Assembly: GCA_900618065.1 (NCBI GenBank)
Contig: UYIL01000003.1
Span: 434,001-498,000, forward strand
From: Streptococcus thermophilus
Lineage (GTDB): Bacteria > Actinomycetota > Actinomycetes > Mycobacteriales > Mycobacteriaceae
DNA length: 64,000 bases
Direction: 5' to 3'
Both the position numbers and the translations under genes were made by a program. This document shows, piece after piece, positions 51,370-60,002 of this stretch. The notes under the pieces are model-generated. The model saw only the letters and a list, made by a program, of their open reading frames with translations. It did no database searches and was not told where the DNA came from. Every line of letters begins with the position of its first letter. Within the stretch, counting starts at the first letter, position 1.

Positions 51370-52065
51370 ATGACTCACCTCGGATGTAGCGATGTTTCCG
51401 TGTCGTTCGGCGCACAGCGCGTCCTGGACGGCGTGACCCTGACCACCCAGCCCGGGCGCGTGCACGCGCTGCTCGGGCCCAACGGTGCCGGCAAATCCAC
51501 CCTCATGTCCGTCATGCTCGGGCTGATCGAACCGGACGCTGGTGCCGTCACTCTCATGGGCCAGCCGTTCGATCGTGCGCTGCTGCGCAACGTCGGCGCG
51601 TCGATCAATGACCCTGCCTTCTACGGTCACTTGAGCGCGCGAAACAACCTTCGCGTGCACACGACGTTGCTCGGTCTGCCGGACTCCGAGGCCGACCGGG
51701 TGCTTCAGCTCGTCGGGCTTGCGGGGGCGGGGAAGAAGCGCGCGTCCGCGTTCTCCACCGGCATGAAAGGCCGCCTCGCGCTCGCCCAGGCACTGCTCGG
51801 TGAACCGCCGGTGCTCGTGCTTGACGAACCGCAAACCGGCCTCGACCCCGAAGGCATCGCCCACCTACGCACCTACCTGCGCGACTACGCGCGTTCCGGG
51901 CGGACAGTGCTGGTCAGCTCCCACCAGCTCGGCGAAGTCCTCCACCTTGCCGACGATGCCACCATCATCGCCGGCGGCACCGTCCGCTTCGCTGGCGAAC
52001 TGCGCGAACTCGGCCCGAACCTAGAAGAGTCCTTCTTCCAGCTGACCCGGGGAGCCGCAAGGTGA
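51370..52065 (+). CDS. ABC transporter ATP-binding protein
   Basis: The 231-residue product has Walker A (LLGPNGAGKSTLMSVMLG), the signature FSTGMKGRLALAQALL and Walker B (VLVLDEPQTGLDPEG), with a switch His in VLVSSHQLGEVLHL. It fits the drug- or peptide-export subclass. The signature motif is FSTGMKGR rather than LSGGQ, as in several antibiotic-export ATPases. ATG 51370 is a probable leaderless start. The stop overlaps the permease start. Confidence 0.9.
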   Translation: MTHLGCSDVSVSFGAQRVLDGVTLTTQPGRVHALLGPNGAGKSTLMSVMLGLIEPDAGAVTLMGQPFDRALLRNVGASINDPAFYGHLSARNNLRVHTTLLGLPDSEADRVLQLVGLAGAGKKRASAFSTGMKGRLALAQALLGEPPVLVLDEPQTGLDPEGIAHLRTYLRDYARSGRTVLVSSHQLGEVLHLADDATIIAGGTVRFAGELRELGPNLEESFFQLTRGAAR

Positions 52066-53501
52066 CGGCGCGCGTGTCACTGGGCGCGACAGGGTATCTG
52101 CGCGCCGAAGCAATCCGCTCATGCGGTTCGGTCCTGTGGTGGCTCGCTGTGTCGGGCTTGCTGCTCGGGGGCGTGCTGACGCTGTTCGGGTTTGCCGGCG
52201 CTATTCAGGACGCAACAGACCTGTTGAGCTGGCAGGCGTTATTGGTCACGGGGATGGCCGCACCGCTGGCCGCATTGTTTGCCGGCACAGCGGAGAACCG
52301 CGAGCGCGACGCTCGCAATGGCGGCACCGCGTGGCGGCCTGTCTCACCGGTGGCGTCCCGCGCAGCGCGCCTGGCGTTCGTGTGGGCTGCCCTCGGCGTG
52401 TTCTTCCTGCTGGACTTCGGTGTCACGGCTGCGGTCGCGTCTCTGCTCGGCTTTGATCGGGCGGGCGTGGTGCTACTCGTCGGGATTTTCGTGTGGATCG
52501 GTGCCCTCGGCCCGGCGGGACTGGCCGCTGGTTTGACGCGGCGCGTCGGCCTGCTGCCCACGCTCGTTGTAGCGGTGGTGTGGCAGATCGGGCTCGGCTA
52601 CTTCGTCGAGCGCGACTGGTGGTGGCTCAATCCGGGCGCGTGGCCGCTACGCCTTGTCTTGCCGACGATGGGTCTGCGGTTCAACGCGCTACCGCTTGAG
52701 CCAGACTCACCCATGAACGGCGAAGCGCCCTGGCCAGCACTCGCGCTGTGTTTGCTGCTCGCGGCGGTGGGCGCGGTATGCGCAGTTCTCATGCCTGTCC
52801 GCCGCGCCCGGTCTCGGAGGAAGACGGTGCACGCATTCAGCACTCCGATCGAGGCTGCGGGACCTGCCGTCGCGCGCCCGCCCAAACCCGGTTCGGCTTT
52901 GCTCGGTGTCCATCACGCGGCAGCGACGCCAGCCGTCTACGCGTGTCTCGCACTCACCGGGCTGGTGATGCTTGCCGCGGTGCGCTACTCCCCGGATGTC
53001 CGCCAGGGAGTGTTCACGTTCCTCATCCTCCCGGTCGGCACGGGCGTGCTGCCTGCGCTGGTCTGGCCGCGGCTGCACCCCGCGTGGGCGCTCATGCAGA
53101 TCGAGCATCCGCGCGTGCGAAGCGCGCTGTGCACCTGGTGCGTGGCGGTCGTCGTGCTGGTCACGCTCGTCGCGGTGCTTACCGGCACGCCGGCTGCCGG
53201 CGGGCTGCTTGCACTTCTCGTCGGCACGGCGATGGTGCTGTTCGCCCTTTTCGTCACGGCCCGGTTCGGGGTGGCGTGGACGCTCGCACTGACGATCATA
53301 TGGACCATCTTCGGTGTCACCATCGGCGGGGAAGTGCTTGCCGAGACCCCGTTGTGGATCCTCGCCCCGCAGGCATGGCCGTACACCGCGACGACGCCGC
53401 TGCGCTTCGCCGTTGCGGCTGTTCTCGCCGCGGCGCTCGCGGCGGGCAGCTGGGCAACCGCGCGCTGGCAGCTCACAGGCAACCGCTCAGCGCACCGCTA
53501 G
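52062..53501 (+). CDS. ABC transporter permease
   Basis: The 479-residue product has roughly ten to twelve hydrophobic segments (for example VLWWLAVSGLLLGGVLTLFG, LAFVWAALGVFFLLDFGVTAA) and little polar sequence. It overlaps the ATPase by 4 bp and its GTG start is coupled. Together with the two-component system they may form an exporter module, induced by a compound sensed by the kinase; that is inference. No substrate can be named. The 3' end overlaps menB by 4 bp. Confidence 0.78.
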   Translation: MTARVSLGATGYLRAEAIRSCGSVLWWLAVSGLLLGGVLTLFGFAGAIQDATDLLSWQALLVTGMAAPLAALFAGTAENRERDARNGGTAWRPVSPVASRAARLAFVWAALGVFFLLDFGVTAAVASLLGFDRAGVVLLVGIFVWIGALGPAGLAAGLTRRVGLLPTLVVAVVWQIGLGYFVERDWWWLNPGAWPLRLVLPTMGLRFNALPLEPDSPMNGEAPWPALALCLLLAAVGAVCAVLMPVRRARSRRKTVHAFSTPIEAAGPAVARPPKPGSALLGVHHAAATPAVYACLALTGLVMLAAVRYSPDVRQGVFTFLILPVGTGVLPALVWPRLHPAWALMQIEHPRVRSALCTWCVAVVVLVTLVAVLTGTPAAGGLLALLVGTAMVLFALFVTARFGVAWTLALTIIWTIFGVTIGGEVLAETPLWILAPQAWPYTATTPLRFAVAAVLAAALAAGSWATARWQLTGNRSAHR

Positions 53502-54418
53502 TAGTAGAACGGGAAGTCCTCCCAGTTCGGCGGGCGTTTTTCCAGGAAGGAGTCGCGGCCTTCCACGGCTTCGTCGGTCATGTACGCCAGGCGGGTGGCT
53601 TCGCCGGCGAAGACCTGTTGGCCCATGAGGCCGTCGTCAAGCAAATTGAACGCGAATTTGAGCATGCGCTGTGCCTGGGGCGACTTGCCGTTGATTTCGC
53701 GGGCAACCTGGATGGCGCCGTCTTCGAGCGAACCGTGAGAAGACACGATGTTGACTGCGCCCATGCGGTGCATGTCCTCAGCGGAGTACTCCCTGCCGAG
53801 GAAGAAGATCTCGCGCGCGAACTTCTGGCCCACCTGTTTTGCCAGGTAGGCGGAACCGTAGCCGCCGTCGAAGGAGCCCACGTCGGCATCGGTCTGTTTG
53901 AAGCGGGCTTCCTCGCGCGAGGCGATGGTCATGTCGCACACGACGTGCAGCGAGTGGCCGCCGCCGGCCGCCCAGCCATTGACCACGGCGATGACCACTT
54001 TCGGCATGGTGCGGATGAGGCGTTGCACCTCGAGAATGTGCAGCCGCCCGCCTTCGGCCTTGACGCGCGCGGTGTCCACCTGGTTGTCGTCGTCGCCGTA
54101 CTGGTAGCCGCTGCGGCCGCGGATGCGCTGGTCGCCGCCGGAGCAGAACGCCCAGCCGCCGTCCTTCGGCGACGGCCCGTTGCCGGTGAGCAGCACGACG
54201 CCCACGGACGGGTCGCGGCGCGCGTGGTCGAGGGCGCGGTAGAGCTCGTCGACAGTGTGCGGGCGGAAGGCGTTGCGCACCTCCGGGCGGTTGAACGCGA
54301 TGCGGACGATGCCGTTTTCGCGGCCTTCGCCCACGTGGCGGTGGTAGGTGATGTCGGTGAACTCCTCGACGGCACGCCACTGCGACGGGTCGAAGGGTTG
54401 GTCTGTGGTGTAGGTCAT
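53498..54418 (-). CDS. menB: 1,4-dihydroxy-2-naphthoyl-CoA synthase
   Basis: MenB closes the naphthoate ring of o-succinylbenzoyl-CoA. The 306-residue product has the crotonase fold: VVLLTGNGPSPKDGGWAFCSGGDQ, IAVVNGWAAGGGHSLHVVCD with the oxyanion Gly residues, GSFDGGYGSAYLAKQVG and AEDMHRMGAVNIV. Residues at the C-terminus (WEDFPFYY) are the usual MenB end. I chose ATG 54418; TACGAT ends 6 nt before it. Upstream in-frame codons are antisense to feoA. Confidence 0.93.
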   Translation of the reverse strand: MTYTTDQPFDPSQWRAVEEFTDITYHRHVGEGRENGIVRIAFNRPEVRNAFRPHTVDELYRALDHARRDPSVGVVLLTGNGPSPKDGGWAFCSGGDQRIRGRSGYQYGDDDNQVDTARVKAEGGRLHILEVQRLIRTMPKVVIAVVNGWAAGGGHSLHVVCDMTIASREEARFKQTDADVGSFDGGYGSAYLAKQVGQKFAREIFFLGREYSAEDMHRMGAVNIVSSHGSLEDGAIQVAREINGKSPQAQRMLKFAFNLLDDGLMGQQVFAGEATRLAYMTDEAVEGRDSFLEKRPPNWEDFPFYY

Positions 54419-54424
54419 GGCGCC

Positions 54425-54430
54425 ATCGTA
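54425..54430 (-). promoter_or_regulatory. -10 element for leaderless menB
   Basis: TACGAT on the minus strand ends 6 nt before ATG 54418, in the 52-bp gap shared with the feo operon. Confidence 0.45.
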
Positions 54431-54458
54431 GAGCTTGGAGCTGGGTTTAGGCGGGAGG

Positions 54459-54477
54459 TAAGGTAAGCCTATGCACA
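54459..54477 (+). promoter_or_regulatory. DtxR-like iron box at the feoA promoter
   Basis: TAAGGTAAGCCTATGCACA matches the DtxR consensus TTAGGTTAGCCTAACCTAA at 13 of 19 positions, with the left half and centre the best. It covers the -10 candidate TAAGGT (54459-54464) and the feoA start codon, where a repressor would block initiation. Confidence 0.55.
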
Positions 54478-54740
54478 CGCTTATCGACGTCCCCGTCGCC
54501 GGGCGCGCGACCATCACCGACGCGAACGTCGACGCGAAGTTGGGCCGCCGCCTGCGCGAACTCGGCCTGCGCCGTGGTGCCGAGGTGACCGTCATGCAGA
54601 AGACCGCCGGCGGCGGGCGCGTGGTGAAGATCCGCCACACGCACTACGCGTTGGGGGCGGCCGCGTTGAAGCGCATTTCGGTCGAGCCAGTCGAACAAGA
54701 GCTTTGCGACGACTGCCCCCGCAAAGGAGCCGCCCAATGA
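54471..54740 (+). CDS. feoA: Ferrous iron transport protein A
   Basis: FeoA is an SH3-like cytosolic partner of FeoB. The 89-residue product has GRATITDANVDAKLGRRLRELGLRRGAEVTVMQKT and the usual end, but adds two cysteines in LCDDCPRKG. The ATG has TAAGGT 6 nt upstream and the stop overlaps feoB (CCAATGAG). The dispersed word GCTTATCGACG occurs at 54479-54489, four codons into the gene. Confidence 0.9.
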   Translation: MHTLIDVPVAGRATITDANVDAKLGRRLRELGLRRGAEVTVMQKTAGGGRVVKIRHTHYALGAAALKRISVEPVEQELCDDCPRKGAAQ

Positions 54741-56806
54741 GCACCCCAGAAGCTGGCCGCAAAGCCTTTACTGACGTCGCGGATGTGCCCGTCGAGTGCC
54801 CGCACGACACCCCGGCGCACCCGAACCTGACCGGCAGCGTGACCGGCGCGGCGTCGTGCCACAAGTGCGGCGCGGGCGATATCGAGCAGGCCCCGGCGAG
54901 CGCTCCGACCGTCGCGTTGGTCGGCGCGCCGAACGCCGGCAAGTCGACGCTGTTCAACGCGCTGACCGGCGCGCGTGTGTCCATGGGCAATTTCCCGGGC
55001 ACGACGGTGGAGTTTTCCCGCGGCGTGTGGCGCCCGCACGGTAAGAAGGGCACGGTCTACGGCATCATCGACGTGCCGGGGGCGTACTCGCTCGATCCGA
55101 TCAGCCCGGATGAGGAGCTCACGCGCCAATTGCTTATCGACGGCCCCTCCGGCACCCGCCCCGACCTGGTCATTGTTGCCGTCGATACGGCGAATATTTC
55201 GCGCGGCCTGTACCTGGTGTCGCAGCTCGCGGAGCACGAAGGGCGCGTTGTCGTCGCCTTGACGAAGGGGGATGTCGCGCAGCGCCAGGGCCTGGAGGTT
55301 GACCCAGCGGTGCTCGAAGCCAAGCTGGGCGTTCCTGTCGTCGCGATCGATCCACGCCGCGGCCACGTCTTCGCGCTGGCGAATGCGGTGGAGCAGGAGT
55401 TGAAGCGTCCGGTGCGCGTGGTGCGGCCCGTCGAAAAGCCCGCGCCTGCCGACGACGACTTCGCGCTTGCCGACGCCCGCTTCGCCTGGATCGACGACGC
55501 CGTCGCCGCCGCGACCCTGCGCGACGAGCAACAGGCCTCGGCGACGGAAGCGATCGACCGTTTCGTGCTGCACCCGTTCTTCGGGCCGCTGATCTTCCTG
55601 GCCGCGATGTTCGCGGTCTTCCAGATCACCACGACGGTGGCGGCGCCGCTGCAAAGCCTGCTCGAGGACTTCGTGCTGGGCCCGTGTTCCGATTGGGCGC
55701 GCGCCGGGCTTGCCGCGGTCGGGCTTGGGTACCCGTTCGTGGAGGGTTTGCTTGTCGACGGCATCATTAACGGCGTCGGCATGGTGCTCACCTTCGTGCC
55801 TTTGATGGCGCTGATGTTCCTCTGCTTGGCGGTGCTGGAGGACTCCGGCTACATGGCCCGGGCAGCGGTCGTGGCCGACCGGCTCATGCGGGCAATCGGG
55901 TTGCCGGGCAAAGCGTTCATCCCGCTCATCGTCGGCTTCGGCTGCAACGTGCCAGCGATCTCGGCCACGCGTGTTCTGGCCACCCCGGAACAGCGCAGGT
56001 TGACCGCGCTACTGGTGCCGTTCACCTCCTGCTCGGCGCGGTTAACGGTGTACGTGATGCTGGCGCAGACGTTCTTCCCGGACAACGCCGGATTGGTCGT
56101 CTTCGCCATGTACGTCATCTCGATCGCGCTGGTGGTGCTCTCCGGACTGCTGCTGCGCACGACATTGTGGCGCACGATGGGCTCCGACCCGCTGGTCATC
56201 GATCTGCCCGTCTACCAATGGCCCACAGCGCGCTTGAGCTTCTCGGTGATGTGGAGCCGCCTGAAAGGCTTCCTGCAGACCGCGGGCGGGATCATCGTGG
56301 CCACGGTCGTGGTGATCTGGTTCCTCCTGTCCACCCCCGCTGCGCCGGGGCACAGCTGGGGCGATGAAGATCTCGCGCCCCAAGATTCCCTCTACGGCGT
56401 TGTCGCTGATTCCATGGCGCCGGTTTTCGAGCCCGCCGGTTTCGACTCGTGGTCGCTCACCGGCCCGCTGGTCACCGGCTTCCTGGCTAAAGAGGCGCTC
56501 ATCGCCACGTGGGCCCAGACCTACGACCTCGAGGATGTCACCGACGCCGCCCCCGAGGAGCAGGGCACATCCCCGCTCGCACAGGCCGTGCGCGCGGACT
56601 TTGAGGAGACCTCCGGCGGCAACACCCTGGCCGCCGTGTGGGCCTACATGATCTTCCTGCTCACCTACACCCCGTGCGTGGCCACGCTGGCCGCACAGCG
56701 TCGCGAGATCGGATGGAAGTGGACCGCGATCGGTCTCGTCGGCCAGTTAGCGCTCGCTTGGCTGCTCGCCGTGGCGACCTTCCAGGGCCTGAGCTTGGTG
56801 CTCTAG
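54737..56806 (+). CDS. feoB: Ferrous iron transporter B
   Basis: FeoB imports Fe(II). The 689-residue product has an N-terminal GTPase: G1 GAPNAGKST, G3 DVPGAYSL and G4 LTKGD, then membrane segments with the two Gate motifs (GFGCNVPAISATRVL and FTSCSARLTVYVM). About 57 residues precede the G1 loop and hold Cys21, Cys41 and Cys44 plus several His (VECPHDTPAHPNL, SCHKCGAGD), an unusual metal-site-like extension. The ATG overlaps the feoA stop. Confidence 0.93.
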   Translation: MSTPEAGRKAFTDVADVPVECPHDTPAHPNLTGSVTGAASCHKCGAGDIEQAPASAPTVALVGAPNAGKSTLFNALTGARVSMGNFPGTTVEFSRGVWRPHGKKGTVYGIIDVPGAYSLDPISPDEELTRQLLIDGPSGTRPDLVIVAVDTANISRGLYLVSQLAEHEGRVVVALTKGDVAQRQGLEVDPAVLEAKLGVPVVAIDPRRGHVFALANAVEQELKRPVRVVRPVEKPAPADDDFALADARFAWIDDAVAAATLRDEQQASATEAIDRFVLHPFFGPLIFLAAMFAVFQITTTVAAPLQSLLEDFVLGPCSDWARAGLAAVGLGYPFVEGLLVDGIINGVGMVLTFVPLMALMFLCLAVLEDSGYMARAAVVADRLMRAIGLPGKAFIPLIVGFGCNVPAISATRVLATPEQRRLTALLVPFTSCSARLTVYVMLAQTFFPDNAGLVVFAMYVISIALVVLSGLLLRTTLWRTMGSDPLVIDLPVYQWPTARLSFSVMWSRLKGFLQTAGGIIVATVVVIWFLLSTPAAPGHSWGDEDLAPQDSLYGVVADSMAPVFEPAGFDSWSLTGPLVTGFLAKEALIATWAQTYDLEDVTDAAPEEQGTSPLAQAVRADFEETSGGNTLAAVWAYMIFLLTYTPCVATLAAQRREIGWKWTAIGLVGQLALAWLLAVATFQGLSLVL

Positions 56807-56818
56807 AGAGGGACAACG

Positions 56819-57181
56819 ATGGGATTCTTCACAAGAAACAACCGGCCGCAAGCAGCGCCTGCACCCGCAGCACCCGCGGGCGGCCAGCGCCCGATGGAAG
56901 CAGTTGTCGCAGCAATCCGCGGGGGAGCGCGGTCCCGCGCTGAGATCCGCACCATGACCGGCCTGAGCCCCAGCACTGTCGACGCAGTCGTGCACCACTT
57001 GCAACGCGTCGGCCGGCTCACGCTGGAGGAGATCGGGTCGTCGTGCGCGGGCGGCGCGTGCTCGACGTGTGTGGCGGCGGCCCCGAACGGAGGCTGCGCC
57101 TCGGCGCACCGGACTGACGGACGCGGAGGACCCGTCGCGCTCGTGCTGACGAAACGGCCCGCGGATCCCGGGTACAGTTAG
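56819..57181 (+). CDS. FeoC-like winged-helix protein with Cys cluster
   Basis: The 120-residue product has a disordered Ala/Pro start, a winged-helix-like stretch (MEAVVAAIRGGARSRAEIRTMTGLSPSTVDAVVHHLQRVGRLT), and a Cys cluster CX4CX2CX8C. In FeoC proteins this region binds an Fe-S cluster and tunes FeoB. It follows feoB after 12 bp, with GAGAGGG upstream. I call it FeoC-like because the HTH plus four cysteines match, though sequence conservation is weak. Confidence 0.75.
   Translation: MGFFTRNNRPQAAPAPAAPAGGQRPMEAVVAAIRGGARSRAEIRTMTGLSPSTVDAVVHHLQRVGRLTLEEIGSSCAGGACSTCVAAAPNGGCASAHRTDGRGGPVALVLTKRPADPGYS
57173..57178 (+). promoter_or_regulatory. Candidate -10 before the small ORF and menC
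   Basis: TACAGT overlaps the end of the feoC-like gene, followed by the AT-rich TTAGCCATAAATATGG. It would start a transcript about 30 nt before the small ORF. Confidence 0.35.
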
Positions 57182-57215
57182 CCATAAATATGGGCCATAG
57201 CAGGAAGGTGCTGCC

Positions 57216-57326
57216 ATGACTGAGAACGGTCAGGATGAGCGGTATCAGTTGGGGTTCGTTGACTACGAAGTCCCCGACAGTTTCTTCGAACCACTGCCGG
57301 AAGACGAAATCGGTGCTTGGGAATAG
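57216..57326 (+). CDS. Small acidic protein upstream of menC
   Basis: A 36-residue ORF with AGGAAGG at a good distance upstream encodes MTENGQDERYQLGFVDYEV then PDSFFEPLPEDEIGAWE. The end (FFEPLPEDEIGAWE) looks like the C-terminal toxin-binding tail seen in many Phd/DUF2281-type antitoxins, but no DNA-binding part and no toxin gene are present. It overlaps the menC GTG start by 14 bp, so its translation probably feeds menC. Whether it is an independent protein or a leader is open. Confidence 0.55.
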   Translation: MTENGQDERYQLGFVDYEVPDSFFEPLPEDEIGAWE

Positions 57327-58350
57327 TTTTCTGCCGGATCCTAACGACATTCTCGATCGCGCCCACGTCGTCTCGCTGCCGATGGCGGTGCGGTTCCGCG
57401 GCATCACCACGCGCGAAGCCCTGCTTATCGACGGCCCCGCCGGCTGGGGCGAATTCTCCCCCTTCCTCGAATACAGCGACGAGGAAGCGGCGGCGTGGCT
57501 GCGTGCCGGGCTCGAAGCCGCCTACGAAGGCTACGAGGGCTTGGGCGGCCCCAGCGAGGTGGAAGTCAACGGCACGATTCCCGCCGTCACGCCTGACGAG
57601 GTGCCCTATGTGCTCGCGCGCTTCGAAGGCGTGCGCACCTTCAAAATCAAGGTGGCTGAGCCTCGGCGGACGCTCGCCGACGATGTCGCGCGCCTGAAAG
57701 CCGTCCACGAGCTGCGCCCCGATGCCGTGCTGCGTGTCGACGCCAACGGCGGCTGGACCGTGCAGGAAGCGATCGCCGCCGCGCGGGCTTTCGAGGAGAT
57801 CCTCCCGCCTGCGGATACGGCGTCCGCGGGGACTACGCCCGACCCAGCGCGCGGCGGTTACTTGGAATACATCGAGCAGCCGTGCCGCACCGCGGAGGAG
57901 CTAGCGGAGGTGCGGCGCAGAGTGAGCACGCCGATAGCGGCGGATGAGTCGATTCGGAAGGTGGCGGACCCGTACCGTGTCGTCAAGCTGGCGGCGGCCG
58001 ATGTGGCGGTGTGCAAGGTCGCGCCACTTGGCGGGGTGCGCAATCTCGCGCGGATCGCCCGCGACCTGGACCTGCGGATCACGGTGGCGTCGGCGCTAGA
58101 CACCGCGGTGGGGATTCACGCCGGCCTCGTCGCTGCGGCAGCGGCGGGGTCGCAAGCGGCGGGACTGGCCACGCAACGATTGTTCCTCGAGGATGTCGCT
58201 GACCCATTCCCCATCGTGGATGGGCGCATCAGTATCAATCCGTCAGAGTTGTTCGCGCCGGATGCGGATAGGGTGGCGGGGTTGAAGGCGTCGTCGATAA
58301 GAAAAGATTGGTGGTTCTATCGCCTGAGACGCTGTATGGCTTATGTTTGA
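57313..58350 (+). CDS. menC: o-Succinylbenzoate synthase
   Basis: MenC dehydrates SHCHC to o-succinylbenzoate. The 345-residue product is an enolase-superfamily barrel with the catalytic Lys in RTFKIKVAE, metal ligands in VLRVDANGGW, LEYIEQPC and IAADESIRK, and the second Lys in AVCKVAPLGG. I chose GTG 57313 because the domain starts there; it overlaps the small acidic ORF. Copies of the dispersed word lie near both ends (57423 and 58292). Confidence 0.88.
   Translation: MLGNSFLPDPNDILDRAHVVSLPMAVRFRGITTREALLIDGPAGWGEFSPFLEYSDEEAAAWLRAGLEAAYEGYEGLGGPSEVEVNGTIPAVTPDEVPYVLARFEGVRTFKIKVAEPRRTLADDVARLKAVHELRPDAVLRVDANGGWTVQEAIAAARAFEEILPPADTASAGTTPDPARGGYLEYIEQPCRTAEELAEVRRRVSTPIAADESIRKVADPYRVVKLAAADVAVCKVAPLGGVRNLARIARDLDLRITVASALDTAVGIHAGLVAAAAAGSQAAGLATQRLFLEDVADPFPIVDGRISINPSELFAPDADRVAGLKASSIRKDWWFYRLRRCMAYV
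58342..58347 (+). promoter_or_regulatory. -10 element for the leaderless SLC13 gene
   Basis: TATGTT inside the last codons of menC ends 6 nt before ATG 58354, which lies 3 bp after the menC stop. Confidence 0.4.
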
Positions 58351-58353
58351 GAT

Positions 58354-59937
58354 ATGCCAGCAACTGCGATAACCCGAGATTCCACCCAGTATGCCGAAGG
58401 CGACATCGCCACCGCGCCGGAGAGCAAGGATTGGCGCCGCCAAGTCATCGGCCTTTTCGTGGGGCTTGCGGCGGCGGTGGTCATTTACCTGATGTTCCCG
58501 GACGGCGCTGCCGAGACCGTGCTCGAGTCTTCTGGCGCTGACCCGGAGCAGGAGTACTCCGCGCAGGCGATGCGCATCGTGGCTGCGGTCGCGGTGTGGA
58601 TGGCGGTGTGGTGGATGACGGAGGCGATTCCGCTCGCCGCCACTGCGCTCATCCCGCTGGCCGTTTTCCCGATCATGGGTGTCGCCGAGTTCAAAGAAGT
58701 CAGCGCCCCGTACGCTTCCGACACGATCTTCCTGTTCATGGGCGGATTCATGATCGCGCTGGGTCTGCAGCGGTGGAACTTGCACCGCCGGCTTGCGCTG
58801 TGGGTGGTCAAGCTCATCGGCACGTCCCCGAAGCGGATCATCCTGGGCTTCATGGTGGCCACCGGCTTCTTGTCGATGTGGGTGTCCAATACCGCCACGG
58901 CCGTGGTCATGCTGCCGATTGGTGTTTCGGTGCTCACGCTCACCGCTGAACAGCTGGGCAGCATGGACAAGCAGAAGAACTTCGCCACGGCGCTGATGCT
59001 GGGCATTGCGTACTCGGCGTCCACAGGCTCGTTGGGCACGCTGATCGGTACGCCGCCGAACCTGCTGCTGGCCGGGTACATGAAGGAATCGCACGGTATC
59101 GAAATCGGCTTTGGCAAGTGGATGATGTTCGGTGTGCCCATTGCGGTGCTGTTCACGCTGCTTGCGTGGATCATTTTGATCAACGTGTTCAAGCCTGAGA
59201 TCGATGAAATCCCCGGGGGCAAAGAGCTTATCGACGACGAATTGAAGAAGATCGGCCCCTGGACCCCCGGCCAAATCCTCGCCGGTGTGATCTTCGTCGC
59301 CGCCGCGGTGGCCTGGGTGTTCATCCCGCTGGGGATGGAGACCTTCGGCTGGGACTTCCCCTACACCGACGCGAGCGTGGGCATCATCGCCGGGTTGTTG
59401 CTGTTCACCATTCCCGGCAAGCTCAACGGCATTCGCTTGCTGGATTGGGAGACGGCCAAGGACATCCCGTGGGATGTGCTGCTGCTGTTCGGCGGCGGCC
59501 TGTCGCTGTCGGCGATGTTCACCAAGACGGGTCTGTCGCTGTGGATCGGTGAAGTGGCCAAGGTCCTTGCTGGCCTGCCGGTCATCCTGCTCATCGCCGC
59601 AGTGGCTGTGCTCATCCTGCTGCTGACGGAGCTGACGTCCAACACCGCGACCGCTGCGACGTTCCTGCCAATCATGGGCGGTGTGGCCACCGGCATCGGC
59701 CTGACATCGGGCGGGGACATGAACGTCATGCTGCTGACCGTCCCGGTCGCCCTGGCCGCAACGTGCGCGTTCATGCTTCCGGTGGCCACCCCGCCGAACG
59801 CGATTGCTTACAGCTCCGGCTACGTCACTATGGGGCAGATGATCAAGGGCGGTATCTGGCTCAACGTGATCGGCGTGGTGATCATCACGCTGGCCACCTA
59901 TTTCTTGGCGGTGCCTGTCTTCGGGCTGGTGCTCTAG
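58354..59937 (+). CDS. SLC13/DASS-family anion transporter
   Basis: The 527-residue product belongs to the divalent anion:sodium symporter family (dicarboxylates, citrate or sulfate). It has about 11 membrane segments and both Ser-Asn-Thr substrate loops: FLSMWVSNTATAVVMLPI and LTELTSNTATAATFLPI. A conserved VATPPNAIAYSSGYV stretch lies near the end. Which anion is moved cannot be told. The protein starts with a polar stretch of about 30 residues. Confidence 0.85.
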   Translation: MPATAITRDSTQYAEGDIATAPESKDWRRQVIGLFVGLAAAVVIYLMFPDGAAETVLESSGADPEQEYSAQAMRIVAAVAVWMAVWWMTEAIPLAATALIPLAVFPIMGVAEFKEVSAPYASDTIFLFMGGFMIALGLQRWNLHRRLALWVVKLIGTSPKRIILGFMVATGFLSMWVSNTATAVVMLPIGVSVLTLTAEQLGSMDKQKNFATALMLGIAYSASTGSLGTLIGTPPNLLLAGYMKESHGIEIGFGKWMMFGVPIAVLFTLLAWIILINVFKPEIDEIPGGKELIDDELKKIGPWTPGQILAGVIFVAAAVAWVFIPLGMETFGWDFPYTDASVGIIAGLLLFTIPGKLNGIRLLDWETAKDIPWDVLLLFGGGLSLSAMFTKTGLSLWIGEVAKVLAGLPVILLIAAVAVLILLLTELTSNTATAATFLPIMGGVATGIGLTSGGDMNVMLLTVPVALAATCAFMLPVATPPNAIAYSSGYVTMGQMIKGGIWLNVIGVVIITLATYFLAVPVFGLVL

Positions 59938-59989
59938 GCCGGTGCGGCAGCGCGGGCCGGACGCGGTAGGTCTCAGATCGCTGGGGGAC

Positions 59990-59995
59990 TACGAT
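59990..59995 (+). promoter_or_regulatory. -10 element for the leaderless gene at 60003
   Basis: TACGAT ends 7 nt before ATG 60003; an earlier in-frame ATG at 59994 overlaps the hexamer. Confidence 0.4.
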
Positions 59996-60002
59996 GTGGC
60001 CC

